Counted from the first letter of the stretch, positions 25,243-36,352 are shown. The stretch is DNA of 64,000 nucleotides from Protea cynaroides (GCA_028583415.1 CM053275.1:9549208-9613207), one strand, 5' to 3'. The notes: generated by a model not told the origin, from the letters alone. Numbers and translations: made by a program.

Positions 25243-25483
25243 ATGGCACCAGCAGGAAGAGCTGAAAGTTCCTATAACTTACGGGAAACTCAAGCCCGAC
25301 GGGCCAAAGCTAATATGGTCAGAGAACGGGTAGATGACCCAAGGGGACAAGATCCTCAAGATGTGTTTCCAGAAGAGCCAACCAATGATGGAGCGGGTGG
25401 CTCCAACCCAGATCCGACCCAGTATGTTTTCAGGGAGCAATTTGAAAGACTAGCCCAGCAGTTGGCCGCTTTGACAGAACTGT
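25243..25483 (+). pseudogene. Gag N-terminus of the Tat-lineage element, truncated
   Basis: About 80 residues follow MAPAGRAESSYN, with charged and helical stretches (ETQARRAKANMVRERV; REQFERLAQQLAALTELLS). It is broken off by an LTR that starts TGTCACACC at 25484. It lies just downstream of a primer site, where gag is expected. The rest of gag, protease, RT and RNase H are missing from the window. The integrase at 48491-49394 may be the far end of the same element, but that is inference because a 23-kb nest and deletions intervene. Confidence 0.6.
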
Positions 25484-26685
25484 TGTCACACCCCAATTCC
25501 GGCTGAACCAGAAGTGTGAGTAAACCGGCTCTAAACTACGGTTCACACCAGGATCTCAATAGACCGTGTCAACCAATCATTCCCAAGCAGTCTAACTTAA
25601 TCAGAGATTAATACATAGCAACGGAATATAAATAAATGAACTGAGATCTATATGGTAATTTAAAATAAATATTCAACTTATTCCATCATTCACAAACTTA
25701 AATAATAAAAGTATTACAATGTATTGTTTAAAATAAAATCTCCTCTAAAGGAAAACACAAAAGGAGCACTCGCATGATGCATCATGCTCGTCCTCTACTG
25801 CCTGAGTATCAATGACAGCAACTGTACCGTACGCTGGGGCAGTCATGAAGTCATCAACTATGTACCCTGCATCAAAATATATATATTCGGGTGAGCTCAC
25901 AACTTAGCTCAGTAAGTACAAAACCGATGCAACATACAAAATACATGAGATAACATTACAATTTGGGTCAGGTATAACTTGCAAAATACTATGGTAAGGT
26001 TTGGTGGCCTCCGCACCTCCATGCACGAGAGTGTGAGCACACCCAACAGTCAAGCAACAATCCACACTACTGTTGTTGCCCCATATCACTCACTCCGGTA
26101 TAGAGATAAAGCTAGAGTCTGGCGGTCAGGCAACAATCCATACTATCGCGTCCTCCCCCTGATACCCTACACCGTACCAATACCAATACCCAAACCCCTA
26201 TTGGTAAGGGCTTGCAAGTGGGTTTCGTTTCTAACCAGTCCTATATGTCAATACAATATCTATGGCCTTACCCCAGCACGACTCCCTACGACATAGAGAT
26301 AGGGCTCGAGTCTGGCGGGCAGGGTGAACCACAATCCCACGTCCTCCCCCTGATACCCTATTCGCACCAAGTCTACTAAGGTAGATGGCGATATGAAAAA
26401 GATGTTAGCTGTGGTTATATCCAGGGCTCACTCCCCTTCACGTTCCACACACTAACCAAAAAAAACATACACATGCCTAACATCCAACATCCTAGCATAT
26501 GAAATGCATGATTAGATAATAGCAAAAGAAACAACTACATGGCATGTGAATATGCACAAACACCAAGCAATTCAATTTACACATAGATTTAATCACAAAG
26601 GTTTACTGTTATAATTAATTAGAGTTTGGGGTCTTGTCCCTTACCTGATGCGTGATAACAATCCTGCACTACGTCACAGGGCTTA
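25484..26685 (-). repeat. Partial LTR (family-2 type)
   Basis: It begins TGTCACACCCCAATTCCGG at 25484. In element sense this is the LTR 3' end. It follows the 46179-48490 LTR in overall order, including repeated CTCCCCCTGATACCCTA, and stops at CACAGGGCTTA where the E1 LTR begins. It is inserted within the Tat gag start. Confidence 0.75.
25745..25873 (-). CDS. Conserved 43-codon LTR frame, copy 1
   Basis: It reads DAGYIVDDFMTAPAYGTVAV to DASCECSFCVFL and stop. It has the same length and stop position as most other copies (see finding). Confidence 0.45.
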   Translation of the reverse strand, partial: DAGYIVDDFMTAPAYGTVAVIDTQAVEDEHDASCECSFCVFL

Positions 26686-26972
26686 TGTCACACCCCAATT
26701 CCACACTGTTCAGAATGGTGTGATGAACCGCTAGCAAACCAACGGTTCAACCAGGATCTCGAGTAGGCTATATCTGTGTTATCTAAACTCCCATACATCC
26801 ATAATCATAATCAGTGTAAATACACAATAGCAGAAGTCTTATAATAAAATGAACTGAGAATCTACTGTGATATTAAAATTAAAATAGTAAATTATTCTGT
26901 ATCAACTGAGACATAAATAAATATCAAATACATGTCTTTATTAAATCCAAATAAAGAAATCTAAGAAAATAT

Positions 26973-27101
26973 CTAATCGAATACACATGAGTTGCACTCG
27001 CAAGAGGAGTCATGTGTATCTACTTCAGCTTCAGTTTCCATCGCCGCTACGTTCCAGTATGCTGGAGCATTCATATAGTCTTCAACGGTATAACCTACAT
27101 C
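26973..27101 (-). CDS. Conserved 43-codon LTR frame, copy 2
   Basis: It encodes DVGYTVEDYMNAPAYWNVAA through DSSCECNSCVFD and stop, in element sense. Confidence 0.45.
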   Translation of the reverse strand, partial: DVGYTVEDYMNAPAYWNVAAMETEAEVDTHDSSCECNSCVFD

Positions 27102-28468
27102 ATCAACTAAAATATTCGACGTCGAGGGGTGAGCACACATCATGGCTCAGTGAGTAAACAAAACAATGCAACATTACATATGCATGCAATCAATTCATAT
27201 CTTTGGTCTGGTTTAAAGTTTGCAATATGCAATAGAAAGGTTTAGGTAGTCAAAGGTCGCATTTATTGACCCCGCCTCTATACACAAGTGTGTGACGCCG
27301 CCCGAAGGAAACGTTTATCGTCGACTCACAAGCACCCAATCATGAACATTATATAACAAAGGTTAACGTTTATTGCTATATAGTGCCATACCAACACGTA
27401 AGCCCCTGTTGGCGAGGGCTGCAAACTGGGCTCGCAACTAACCAATCCTAATGCCAAAAGTGTATCCAAGGCCTCACCCCAGCATCCCTCAGAATGTCCA
27501 TAGAGATAGAGCTAAGGCCCCCCGGTAGAGTCAGAGACTACAAGGACCGAGACCACCTCCCCTGATACTCTACGACATAATAGTTCTACTAAAGTAATGG
27601 CGATACGACGATGCTAATGCACAAGACTTGAGTTAGAGATAGAGCTAAAGTACTGAGACCCGCCAAAGGTTAACGTTTATTGACGTTCTCATCACACCTC
27701 CCCTGATACTCGCTCGCATCAAGTACACCAACCACACACATACAATCACATGCCTATTCCTATCATCATCACCATCATGTTATAAACAATAAAATAAATA
27801 TACATGAACAAATAATAGAAATATTGGATGACATGTTGTATGCATATTACAAACATTTTCACATAGAATCAAGCATGGCATTGGACTCAAGAAAATAGAA
27901 AATAGTTTGATATTAACCAATTAGTTTAAAATTCTGTTTCCTCACCTTAGCTTGCTAATAGATACTTTTCCAAGCTTTATAATCACCTTTATATTGTTAT
28001 TGTATTGCTAGAAGACCTAACAAAGTCGATAGAATTTAATTAGAATTAATTCTGAATTTAAAAACCATTCTGTTAACTGAGGGTCGGAGGTAGGGTCGGA
28101 GTCATGATCGACCCTGGGTGCGACCCCCCCCCAAACTCCGAACTTCCGAACACTGAGGGTCGATAGTTAGGATCACCTAGGGTCGGATGGTCATCGACCC
28201 TCGGTGCGACCCTCAATGTACTTTGGTCAATTTCCCTCTTTTAGTCCATTCTTCGTGCTTGGGATCCTATGACTTGCTCCTACATTCCATTCAACATTCA
28301 TTCCATGGTCTGAAATCATGAATCATCCACCTAAATAGCTTTCATGCATTCTCCTATGGTTTTCCATGAAAACCTAACCATAGGCTGATGGTTTGGGTTT
28401 CTCCGAGATCACTTTCTCATCAATATCTAACCTAAGGTCTGTAGAAACTCATGGAATTAGTATCTATA

Positions 28469-28470
28469 CC
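28469..28470 (-). promoter_or_regulatory. Predicted 5' splice site in the E1 LTR
   Basis: TCTCAG|GTATAGATAC on the minus strand lies about 145 nt downstream of the TATA box. The same site is seen at 38206 and 56669 as TCTCAG|GTATGGATAC. Confidence 0.45.
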
Positions 28471-28610
28471 TGAGAAGAATACTCATTCTCTGCAACTCTT
28501 CTCTTTTGGCTAACTCTCTTCCTCGCTTCTCTTTTTCTCCTTTTCCTTCTCTTCTCTTTCTCTCAATTCAATTAGGGTTGTGAAAGGAGTGAAAGAGGCT
28601 TAGGGACGTC

Positions 28611-28620
28611 CTTTAAATAG
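28611..28620 (-). promoter_or_regulatory. TATA box of the E1 3' LTR
   Basis: On the minus strand CTATTTAAAG sits at the place of CTATAAATA in related LTRs, after a conserved TCCTACT/TCTACT. Confidence 0.6.
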
Positions 28621-28944
28621 AGTAGGAACATCCTAAAATAAGTCCCTTTGAGATTAGGAAAGAATCCAAATCAAAAATTAGGAAATTTCCTAATTTCAGT
28701 TTCGAATGCAACTGAGGGTCGATGGGAGGGTCGATGATCCCGTCGACCCTAGGTTTTCTAAGTTGTCCGACCCTCCCTTCAAAACTGAGGATCTGACTTT
28801 CTGTTTTGGGAGGTCCGACCCTCCTTGGCTGGGTATGCGACCCTCCCCTTAAATTAAGTATTTTTAGGTCGATTTGATACCTGGGATCTCGATCTCCTTC
28901 ATGCCCTTGGTCCATTTGACTCAACCATGATAGGTAAACCTGGT

Positions 28945-31900
28945 TCAAGGTGATAAGACCGGGTTAGATTGACACGGGTCTTGCAACTCCCCCCTACTTA
29001 TAAAAATTTCTTCCTCGAAATTGTACGTACCTTCTAAATCAAATAAGTGAGGGTATTGCTTTCGCATAGCATTTTCTTCTTCCCATGTAATTTCTTCCAT
29101 GTCTCTACTTTTCCATGTGACCTTAACATAATAGATATCTCGGTTGTGTAGACGTTGAACCTTTCGGCTGGCGATTTCTGTTGGTGTTACTTCAAATGTC
29201 AAATCATCAGTCAAATCTGGTAAATCTACTGTCAACACGTGCGTTGTATCCTTGACATACTTCTTCAATAGAGTAATGTAAAATACGTCATGTACACTCG
29301 ACATAGATGGTGGTAGTGCTAACTGATAAGCCACTTTACCACGCTTAGCTAGAATTTCATATGGCCCGACATATCTTGGACTTAGTTTTCCTTTTTGTCT
29401 GAACCTTTTCAATCCTTGCATAGGCGATACCTTCAAAAATACTTTATCACCTACAGCGAACTCCAGATCTCTGCGTCGAGTATCTGCATATTGCTTCTGA
29501 CGGTTCTGAGTCGTTCTCACTCTTTCCTTGATAATGTCAACCACTCGGCAAGTCTCTTCAACAAACTCCGGTCCAACAATACTACGTTCTCCCACTTCAT
29601 TCCAAAACAAAGGAGTTCGACACTTTCTGCCATACAGTGCTTCATAAGGTGACATCTGTATAGTAGCCTGATAGCTATTGTTATACGCGAACTCGATCAA
29701 TGGTAACTTTTCATCCCATGATCCTTTGAAATCAATTACACATGCTCGTAGCATATCTTTTAGAATCTGAATTGTACGCTCTAACTCGTCTGTCTGTGGG
29801 TGGAATGCAGTACTGAACTTCAACGTTGTACCCATAGCCTTTTGCAATCCTTCCCAAAACATGGAAGTAAATTGTGGATCTCTATCGGATACAATGCTCT
29901 CTGGTACACCGTGTAATCGAACAATATTATCCACATACAACTTTGCTAACCTTTCTAAAGTATACTGAGGTCGTATAGGTATGAAGCGAGCTGTTTTCGT
30001 CAGACGGTCCCCAATCACCCAAACTGCGTCAACTACTCGAGGAGTCAGTGGTAATCCCGTGACGAAGTCCATAATGATGCAGTCCCATTTCCATGCTGGT
30101 TTCGGTAACGACTGTAACAGTCTTGCGGGTCTTTGTCGTTCAGCCTTTACTTTCTGACAATTTAGGCATTGAGACACGAACTTGGCTACATCTACTTTCA
30201 TTCCCCTCCACCAATATATTTTCTTTAGATCATGATACATTTTTGTACTTCCAGGATGTATCGAATAGATGGTGGTATGGGCTTCTTTCATCAGTCGGTG
30301 TCTAATGTCCATACTTTCTGTTTCAGGTACACATATTCTTCCTTTGTATTTCAGTACCCTCTCTTCGTCCAAGGTGAACTCAGGATTAGTCCTACCTTTC
30401 TCGATTTCTTCTTGTACTGTTCTCAAATAAGGATCTAATTTAATAGCTGTCTTCACTTCATCCATTATGTCTGGTATAATCTTCAAAGCGGCGAACATAT
30501 TTGAAAATCGATGAATAAACCCTTGGTTGGCTGATCCATCCATTGTGGCTATCACATACTGCTCGCTTCCGTGATTGAATACCATTCTGGTAGTACACAT
30601 TGCTGCAGTTGTGCTAATCTCTCCTTGCGATTTTATCATTGCTTTTTTGCTTAACGCATCCACTACTACGTTCGCTTTTCCCGGATGATACTGGATATCA
30701 CAATCGTAGTCTTTCAATAGTTTCAGCCATCTTCTTTGTCTCATATTCAACTCCTTCTGGTTAAATAAATAAGTATGACTTTTATGGTCCGACTTAGTCT
30801 AAAATTTCTCTTCGTATAGGTAATGTCTCTATATCTTGACAGCATGTACTACTGCCGCTAACTCCAAATCATGGGTGGGGTAATTTTTCTCATGTATTTT
30901 CAACTGTCTCGAGGCATAAGCAGTTACTTGCTCTCCTTGCATAAGCACACATCCTAGTCCCAGTCCTGACGCATCAGTGTAGAAAGTAAATGTCTGTCCT
31001 GGAACGGAAATAGTCATAATCGGAGCGGATATCAATCTGGTCTTCAACGTTTGGAAACTCTTCTCACATTTATTGGTCCACAAGAACTTTTCACCTTTCT
31101 TAGTCAAACTGGTGAGAGGTACGGCATTCCGGGAATAGGCTTCTACGAATCTTCGATAATAACCAGCTAGACCCAGAAAACTTCTAATTTCTGAAACGCT
31201 CTTTGGTGCTTCCCACTTTACAATAGCCTCGATCTTGCTGGGGTCCACTTTGATTCCTTCAACGGATACTACATGGCCTAAGAAGGCAACTTCACTTAGC
31301 CAAAACTCACACTTTGAAGATTTGGCATATAGCTTCTCTTTCCTTAAACGCTGTAGGGTGGCGTTTAGGTTCTTGATATAAGTTTCGTCGTCCTTGGAGT
31401 ATACCAATATATCATCAATAAATACTATAACCGACGTATCCAACATATCATGGAAAACCCGGTTCATTAGTTCCATAAAAGTTGCTGGTGCGTTTGTTAA
31501 TCCAAAAGACATGACCAAGAACTCATAATGTCCATATCTGGTCCTAAAAGCTGTCTTCAGAATGTCACCCTCTTTAATCTTCAACTGATGATAGCCTGAT
31601 CGAAGATCAATCTTAGAAAATACCTTTGCTCCTTGCAACTGATCGAACAAGTCATCGATCCGAGGTAGTGGATATCGATTATTGATTGTCAGTTTATTCA
31701 ACTCCCGATAGTCGATGCATAATCGAACGCTACCGTCCTTCTTCTTCACGAATAACACCGGCGCTCCCCATGGTGATATACTGGGTCGAATATAACCCTT
31801 GTCCAGCAGTTCCTGTAGTTGCACTTTCAGTTCCTTCAGTTCAGTAGGAGCCATTCTGTAAGGTGCTTTTGATACTAGTGCGGCTCCAGGTACAAGGTCT

Positions 31901-32467
31901 ATCACAAACTCTGTGGCTCGATCGGGTGGTAATCCTGGTAGTTCCTCTGGAAATACGTCGGGATAGTCCCGCACGACTTCAATATCTTCCATTTGTGGTG
32001 CTTCCTTGATTAGGTCGACCACTGACACTAGATACCCGACTGCCCCCTTCTCAAGGCACTTCTTAGCCTTTAGTGCTGAGAGTATGAGCTTGCGTCTACG
32101 GGGAAGTTTGGTTCTCGTAAAACTAAATTCTGCTCCTTCTTTGTCTTTAAATGTTAGCTTCTTTTCGGCACATAATAGGTTTGCAGAATGCCGAGCTAAC
32201 CAGTCCATTCCCAAGATGACGTCAAAGTCTGCCATCTCAAGTTGTATCAAGGTTGCATCTAAGGTTTTCTCGCCAATGAGAACTGGACATGGTCCATACA
32301 TTTCTCTAATTCCACTTCTAACCCCATCGGTGACCGTACAAGTAATTTGTAGTCTAATGTTTTGATGGGTAAGTTTATCTTCTTTCCGAATGACACAGAT
32401 ATAAATGAATGAGTAGCTCCTGAATCAAAGAGTACTCTGGCGGGTACGCCATTTATAGGTACGATAC
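28945..32467 (-). pseudogene. E1 pol: protease-RT-RNase H-integrase-chromodomain, broken
   Basis: The frame starts after a predicted splice acceptor at 32468. Protease has LFDSGATHSF. RT carries FVKKKDGSVRLCIDYRELNK and the catalytic FIDD. RNase H has YTDASGLGLG. Integrase has an HHCC finger (H...H...CLNC), the core acids in MDFVTG, VSDRD and ERTIQ, with GQS lost before ERTI. The C-terminus (VKVTWKSRDMEEITWEEENA) is a chromodomain-like tail typical of Tekay/Del chromoviruses. A one-base deletion near 32303 shifts protease out of frame. Two in-frame TAG stops (30829-30831 and about 30799) interrupt RNase H. The last frame runs through the polypurine tract into the LTR. The product cannot be full length. 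Confidence 0.9.
28986..28998 (-). promoter_or_regulatory. Polypurine tract of E1
   Basis: On the minus strand AGTAGGGGGGAGT directly precedes the LTR start TGCAAGACCC. Confidence 0.75.
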
Positions 32468-32537
32468 CTATGATTTATTTTACTTAGTCTACATGCTCAT
32501 ACAATGTAATTACAACTTTAAAAAGTTTCAGTCATAC
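32468..32537 (-). other. Predicted gag-pol intron in E1 (70 nt)
   Basis: The donor GTCACAG|GTATGA and acceptor AATCATAG|GTATCG would join ...SPDVVTG to IVPINGVPARVLFDSG in phase 1. Unspliced, gag ends a few codons later. E2 has an equivalent 79-nt intron. Confidence 0.55.
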
Positions 32538-33780
32538 CTGTGACCACATCAGGTGATGCGGCAGCATCCTCGGATGTAACAGCATATACCCGTCCCTAAT
32601 GGAACTGCTTATTGGGCTTAGAGCACTCCCTTGCCATATGTCCCGGTTGGTTGCAGTTAAAACACTTTAGGCCTTCAGAATTTGGCTTTGGCTGATGTTG
32701 AGCTACTGGAGTAGTCTTGGTTGCAGTAGTAAAATTTTGAGGGCGGAAAGGCTTATATGTCTTGTTATTGCCTCCGTTGTAAGAATTTCCAGCTGGCCTT
32801 TTGATACCCCGGTTCTGCGTGAAATAACTCTCCTTCTGGCTCGATTCAATAACCCGAGCTATTTGGATAGCTTCATTATAAATCTTCTTTTCTAAGCCCA
32901 GAACGTGCTCTCTGATGCTTCCTCTCAGTCCCGTGATGAACTTACGGGTTTTGGTGTATTCTTCCTGCATACTAAGTGGTGCGAAGAAAAATAGCTCTTC
33001 ATAACGTTGTTGATATGCATCCACTGACATCTGTCCCTGATATAGACTCAGGAACTCCTTCTCCATAGAATCTCTGAAGCTTCGTGGAAAATATTTCTCA
33101 AAGAAACCTTCTTTATAAACAACCCAAGTCAGTTGGGCGTGCTTGGTCAGTAAGTAAGCCCTGGCTGATTTCCACCAATGATGTGCGTCACCCTTCAGCA
33201 TGAAGGTGGCACATAATACTTTTTCTTCCTCTGTAATAGTCATCATGAGGAAATTTCTCTCCATCTCGTCTATCCAGTGTGCTGGCCATAATGGATCAGA
33301 CGGTTTGTCGTTAAATTCCCTGGGCTTCATCTTCAAAAACCTCTCAACCAGTCGAGAGTTATCCATCTGATTTTGGGGGTATGCCCCAAACATAGGGGGT
33401 GGATACTGATAATTAACCTGAGCTGCTTCCGGACCAGGTACTAGAATTTGTGCAGTAGGTTGTTGAGGTGTTTGAGGTGCTTGGTGGTTACCCACCGGTG
33501 ATGCACTGGCTTGTCTCGTCTGCATGGGTGTAGTATAAGCAGCCTGGAACATGATTCCCATTGCAACCTGCATCTGGGCCTGTGCGTGTTGCATCTGTTG
33601 CAGCTGCTGAGCTTGGTTCATAACTACGGTTGCTAGTTCCAGTGGTGGAGGTGGCAAATTTGTAGGATTTGCCTGATCTGGATTGCCTGGGACATATACA
33701 TTATCCTAGCTAGTTTCCTCCACAGGTGGTGGTGGTGGAACTGCATTTCGGCTTTGTTTGGTTACTCTTCTTCCAGACAT
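32538..33780 (-). pseudogene. E1 gag (matrix/capsid plus zinc knuckle), broken
   Basis: It starts MSGRRVTKQSRN at 33780; equivalent starts occur in E3. A proline-rich and glutamine-rich N-terminus leads to a capsid region of the retrotransposon gag type (LKGDAHHWWKSARAYLLTKH, YFPRSFRDSMEKEFLSLYQG, YEELFFFAPLSMQEE). A zinc knuckle CFNCNQPGHMAREC follows near the end. An in-frame TAG at 33706-33708 lies about 25 codons after the start, and a TAG after KPNKQFH at 32596 precedes the conserved tail that runs to the predicted donor at 32537. The open part from an internal Met at 33657 is 353 residues. Gag would package RNA in cytoplasmic particles. Confidence 0.88.
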
Positions 33781-34249
33781 ATTTTCTTTCTGAGATGGGT
33801 GGTGCTTGAAAATCATCAAAATAATTGAGAAAATCATTGATACTCCATGTAGGCACATTAACCGATGTAAACTTTCAAATTTCAATTCATTTTATGAAAA
33901 AAATACTGTCTTTTCTATGCAGGGTCGATGGTGAGGGTCGATGATATGTCCAACCTTTAGTATCCGACCCTGGAGATAACCTGTTCTTCCCGAGAGCTGA
34001 GGGTCGATGTGAGGGTCGATGGGTGTCCGACCCTCAGTTTCGACCCTTAGTTTTCTGTAAGATTCCTGACAACCGAGGGTCGATGGGAGGGTCGATCCGA
34101 GGGTCGATGGTTCTGTCGAATTGTCCGACCCTCAGACCAAAAATCAGATTTTTAAGATCCGATTTTTTGTCATTTCTTATTATTTTCCTCCCGTTTCGAC
34201 TCGTCTCTCCCCTCTGAGTTGCTACAGTGCCACTCCACTGTTTTTGGTC
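33781..34249. promoter_or_regulatory. Divergent intergenic region of E1 with GGGTCGA cluster
   Basis: This lies between the gag start (minus) and the antisense gene leader (plus). GGGTCGATG, GTCCGACCCT and variants recur about ten times at 33920-34130, the same motif family as at the LTR promoter. Counterparts lie at 52425-52640 (E3) and 60640-60860 (E4). It probably holds the antisense gene promoter. Confidence 0.55.
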
Positions 34250-34289
34250 GGTTTGAGTCTTGGTTTCGACATCCACGTCATCCATACAA

Positions 34290-34730
34290 GTATGTTCTCC
34301 CATTTTTACATGTTTCTAGGTTTTCTTTTCTAGGTTTTTGCTCATTTAACTGGTATTCTTCAAATTAAACTTTTTCCAATCGTAAAAATTCGATTTTTAT
34401 TGGGGGCTTTTGTTATTGGTGTCTCAAGGAACGAAAGCCCTCAAATTTTTGAGTTTCATCGGTTGGTTATCGAGAAACTTGGATTTTTGCTCGTTTGCCC
34501 TAATTTGTCAAAAAAAATTTGATTTCTTGAAATTCCTTCAAATTGGACTTCATTAGTTCAAATTTCCCATTGTGTGACTGTTGTAGGCTATGTTGGAACC
34601 TTCGTAAGTCCTCCTGCCCGCATGTACGGGTGAAAAGTGAGGCTTTTGGCCAATTTACGTCGTTAAAATGTTAAATTTTGGATTTTTATCCAATTAACTC
34701 ATTTTCCCCCTTTTTCTTTCTTATCTGCAG
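34290..34730 (+). other. Spliced leader of the E1 antisense gene (two introns, 17-nt exon)
   Basis: Intron 1 is 34290-34586 (donor GTATGTTC, acceptor CTGTTGTAG). The microexon is 34587-34603. Intron 2 is 34604-34730 (donor GTAAGTCC, acceptor TTATCTGCAG). Intron lengths are 297 and 127 nt, the same as in E3. Confidence 0.65.
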
Positions 34731-34735
34731 TTACC

Positions 34736-36089
34736 ATGGCTCGTACCAAGATACCCAGAGTTCGTGATCCGCTTCGCTTCCGCTCCAATGAAGCCGAGGC
34801 ACAGTATGCCGACTATGCTCGTAAGAAAGTGGAGGGTGGTCGTATGGTGAACTTGGCTGAGCTAGCCTTGTTCAACGTAGAGAGAGCATTTGGTGATATG
34901 GGGTGACTCCCTGTCATCACTTACGACGCGTGCACATGTCCGGATTTGGTGCGTCAGTTCTATTGTAATCTCCAGGTGGTGGGGAATTACAATGACGTTG
35001 AGCGGGGTCAAGAGTTGCGCATCACCAGCTATGTTAAAGGGGTGCACATTTCATTTGACTATCGGCAACTGGCCGATTTACTGGGTATTCCTTATGATGG
35101 CCCCATGGTGTATTGTGCGCCTGGAGAGCCCCAGTTTGTTTCCATGGAGATGAGGGCAGAGATCGACAATCAGCTGCTACAACCTGATCGCTGGCTGATG
35201 AGAGCCTGTTACATGCGTCCAGCTCCACGGGTCTTCTGCAAGATTATCCAGCATAATCTGATTCCACAGAGTGGGCACTATGAGAGGGTTTCTCAGCTGA
35301 CCCAGTTTCTCATATATAGTATCTGCACCAGACAGCTAGTCTGCCTTCCCTACATCATCATGCGGACCATGATTAGTGCTACATTGTCCGGTCATAGGGG
35401 TAATCTACCCTATGGACGCATGATTACTGTTCTTCTGACCCGCCTGGGGGTTGACTTGGTGGATGAGAAGATTCAGGAGAAGACCTTCTCGTCGCCTCTA
35501 GATTGGGAGGCTATCTGCAAGATAGGCATGCGGGATGCCTAAGTTAGTAACGAGGAGAGGAACGAGATGGTACGCCCTCACACTCACATTGAGATGGCTG
35601 AGGCTGAGGCAGCTGCTGCCGCTGCTAGAGCTCATGTGGATCCTGTTGATGATGACGACCGTATGTATATGGATGTCGACTCGATACCATTACCTTCACC
35701 TATGCATGTGGCTGGAGTGGGTACTTCTTCTGCGGTGGATCCTATACCTGAGACTGGTCCTTCTCATGCGGCTGGTCCTTCACGCCCACCTTCTGATAGA
35801 GATGCTGCAGGAGATCAGGGAGGCTCAGCGCAGATCTGATCTGAGGATGGAGGAGTTGCTAGACGCTCAGCGTGTGAGAGTGGATGAGCTGCTAGCCGCC
35901 CAGCGCATATCAGACACGCGGATGGGAGAGCTCGTAGAGGTTCAGCGTGCGACTGATAGGAGGGTAGCCGATCTTGCGACTAGTCTACAAACAACCCAGA
36001 CTCAGATAGCCTGGTTGACTAGAGTCTATGCCGAGGACTACGACAGAGACCGTGAGGCCCCACCTCCTCTTTCACCTCCAACTTCTTGA
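34736..36089 (+). pseudogene. Antisense gene of E1 (plant-transposon-protein-like domain plus coiled coil), broken
   Basis: It runs opposite to gag-pol, between gag and the primer site. About 450 codons start at MARTKIPRVRDPLRF, five bases after a splice acceptor. An N-terminal globular region (FYCNLQVVGNYNDVERGQE; ISFDYRQLADLLGIPYDGP; FCKIIQHNLIPQSGHYERVS) recalls plant proteins named putative plant transposon protein (Transposase_32-like), a recall-based suggestion. An Ala-rich and acidic linker is followed by a repeated helical motif (RMEELLDAQR, ELLAAQRISDTRMGELVEVQ) and TRVYAEDYDRDREAPPP. TGA at about 34903 replaces a Trp, TAA at 35540-35542 replaces a Gln, and a one-base shift lies near 35805. 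The function is unknown. Confidence 0.75.
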
Positions 36090-36114
36090 TTGTACTTTAT
36101 TTTCCTTGTACTAC

Positions 36115-36146
36115 AGAGTAACTGTCCGGGTTGTGGACTGTACTCT
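36115..36146 (+). ncRNA. Conserved 32-nt hairpin after the antisense gene, E1
   Basis: AGAGTA pairs with TACTCT and GTCC with GGAC around GGGTTGT. It lies 26 nt past the stop codon and 207 nt from the primer site. Copies are in E2, E3 and E4. Confidence 0.65.
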
Positions 36147-36352
36147 ACTTTAGTTATGTATATACGTTTTGTTTCTCTCTCTCATTGTATGTAACTTGTT
36201 TCCCCTTTAATAGATGCATTATTCTCTTTTTAAATTTGGTCTCAACCAACACTTGTGCTTACAGTGTGTTAATATTAATGTTTTTACTTTTATCCTATCT
36301 CAGTTCACAATTGTCTCGAATGTATGTTAGTTCAGCAGACAAGGCCTGAGAT

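Larger units (their letters stand above)
28080..28860 (-). promoter_or_regulatory. GGGTCGA/TCGACCC clusters flanking the E1 LTR promoter
   Basis: Dense groups of GGGTCGA, GGGTCGG and their complements occur at 28080-28210 and 28710-28850. They lie on either side of the TATA box at 28611-28620. Confidence 0.6.
26686..28985 (-). repeat. 3' LTR of E1, 2300 bp (family 1)
   Basis: On the plus strand it runs from TGTCACACCCC to GGGTCTTGCA. In element sense it starts TGCAAGACCC and ends GGGGTGTGACA. It contains a TATA box, GGGTCGA clusters on both sides of it, AACGTTTATTG repeats and the 43-codon frame. Confidence 0.85.

Noticed and set aside
36115..36146. Hairpin as a genomic RNA packaging or dimer signal
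   Set aside because: The location in the leader fits, but the two wobble changes preserve pairing only on the other strand, so the antisense mRNA is favoured for now.
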